Source of the DNA: an uncultured Oscillospiraceae bacterium
GTDB taxonomy: Bacteria > Bacillota > Clostridia > Oscillospirales > Ruminococcaceae
Length of the DNA stretch: 33,136 nucleotides
Reading direction: 5' to 3'
Assembly: GCA_949298535.1 (NCBI GenBank)
Contig: CASFXA010000104.1
Span: 1 to 33,136 of the forward strand
A model generated the notes under the pieces. The model was not told the DNA's origin, did not search any database, and saw nothing but the letters and a program-made list of their open reading frames with translations. Positions 32,969-33,136 of this stretch are shown piece after piece. Position 1 is the stretch's first letter; the number at the start of each line of letters is the position of its first letter. A program made the translations under genes and the position numbers.

Positions 32969-32995
32969 AGCGTGTCGAACTTTTTCGGCGCGCTC

Positions 32996-33026
32996 AGACC
33001 GAAGCCTCCGGGCTTCGGTCTTTTTT
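32996..33026 (+). terminator. hairpin copy 2, intrinsic terminator
   Basis: AGACCGAAGCC/GGCTTCGGTCT stem with a TCCG loop and a T6 run, a clear terminator. The 24 bases at 32997-33020 are identical to those at 32766-32789. Confidence 0.9.
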
Positions 33027-33027
33027 G

Positions 33028-33056
33028 TTGACAGCGCAGAGGAAGAAGGTTACAAT
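33028..33056 (+). promoter_or_regulatory. promoter of the last gene
   Basis: Consensus -35 TTGACA (33028-33033), 17-base spacer, -10 TACAAT (33051-33056). The -35 begins one base after the preceding terminator's T-run. Confidence 0.75.
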
Positions 33057-33089
33057 GAGGCCATCTGAAATGAAGCAGGAGGTGGCGGA

Positions 33090-33136
33090 ATGTTTTCTTT
33101 TCGCCTGGCGGAGCAGAAGGATCTGAAAGCCGTTTT
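33090..33136 (+). CDS. start of an unknown gene, possibly a GNAT acetyltransferase (partial)
   Basis: ATG at 33090 after a strong AGGAGGTGG gives MFSFRLAEQKDLKAV before the window ends. The pattern of a hydrophobic strand, Arg-x-Ala and Asp-Leu resembles the first strand and helix of GNAT acetyltransferases, but 15 residues cannot prove it. Confidence 0.5.
   Translation, partial: MFSFRLAEQKDLKAV

Noticed and set aside
1-33136. CRISPR arrays, tRNA or rRNA genes, insertion sequences, prophage genes
   Set aside because: None was seen: no regularly spaced repeats, no cloverleaf, no transposase or integrase motif.

Overview
The window reads as chromosomal DNA from a Gram-positive, obligately anaerobic Clostridia, most likely an Oscillospiraceae-type gut bacterium (Flavonifractor, Lawsonibacter or Intestinimonas-like). 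The evidence is AGGAGG ribosome binding sites, lipoprotein signal peptides, PerR with rubrerythrin, a cobalamin riboswitch over an ECF cobalt transporter, IspH fused to ribosomal-S1 repeats, and the IscU-like/GGGtGRT gene pair. The genus is inference. I see no tRNA, rRNA, CRISPR array, transposase or phage gene, so this is mostly housekeeping DNA with a few lineage-specific islands.

Layout. 1-1573 (minus): cbiM-cbiN of a cobalt ECF transporter, behind a cobalamin riboswitch and its terminator. 1610-3719 (plus): an unknown 669-residue lipoprotein. 3861-5304: orphan glpP (minus) and a small two-helix membrane protein (plus). 5337-7367: exodeoxyribonuclease III (minus), then perR and rubrerythrin (plus), an oxidative-stress pair. 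7429-10051: GTP-type PEP carboxykinase (minus), divergent from a DtxR/MntR-like regulator that seems to lack the usual metal ligands. 10274-11871: aldo/keto reductase and ogt (minus). 12397-14507: two tandem paralogues with a cysteine-rich DUF3795-like head and a six-helix membrane domain. 14787-20388: a tightly overlapped minus-strand operon, rpiR-type regulator, BaiN-like flavoprotein, cmk, plsC, ispH-S1. 20509-21399: a strong promoter, a structured leader or small RNA, and a MarR regulator. 21540-22343: an unknown lipoprotein (minus). 22464-26719: a phosphorelay of hybrid histidine kinase, HPt protein and REC-HD-GYP output (minus). 26880-29786: secA (minus). 29868-31747: the IscU-like scaffold and GGGtGRT protein (plus). 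32143-33136: a Ser/Ala-rich lipoprotein, a dense hairpin array and the first codons of a probable GNAT acetyltransferase.

How the genes work together. The phosphorelay is self-contained: a periplasmic-type sensor should pass phosphate through its own receiver and the HPt protein to an output with an intact HD-GYP motif, so the expected output is c-di-GMP hydrolysis. The 14.8-20.4 kb operon joins isoprenoid, phospholipid and nucleotide precursor genes through four 4-base stop/start overlaps. The strongest candidates for under-described biology are the scaffold/GGGtGRT pair, the tandem Cys-rich membrane proteins, the ligand-poor DtxR-like regulator with its own promoter dyad, the structured RNA before marR, and the hairpin array at 32.76-33.03 kb.
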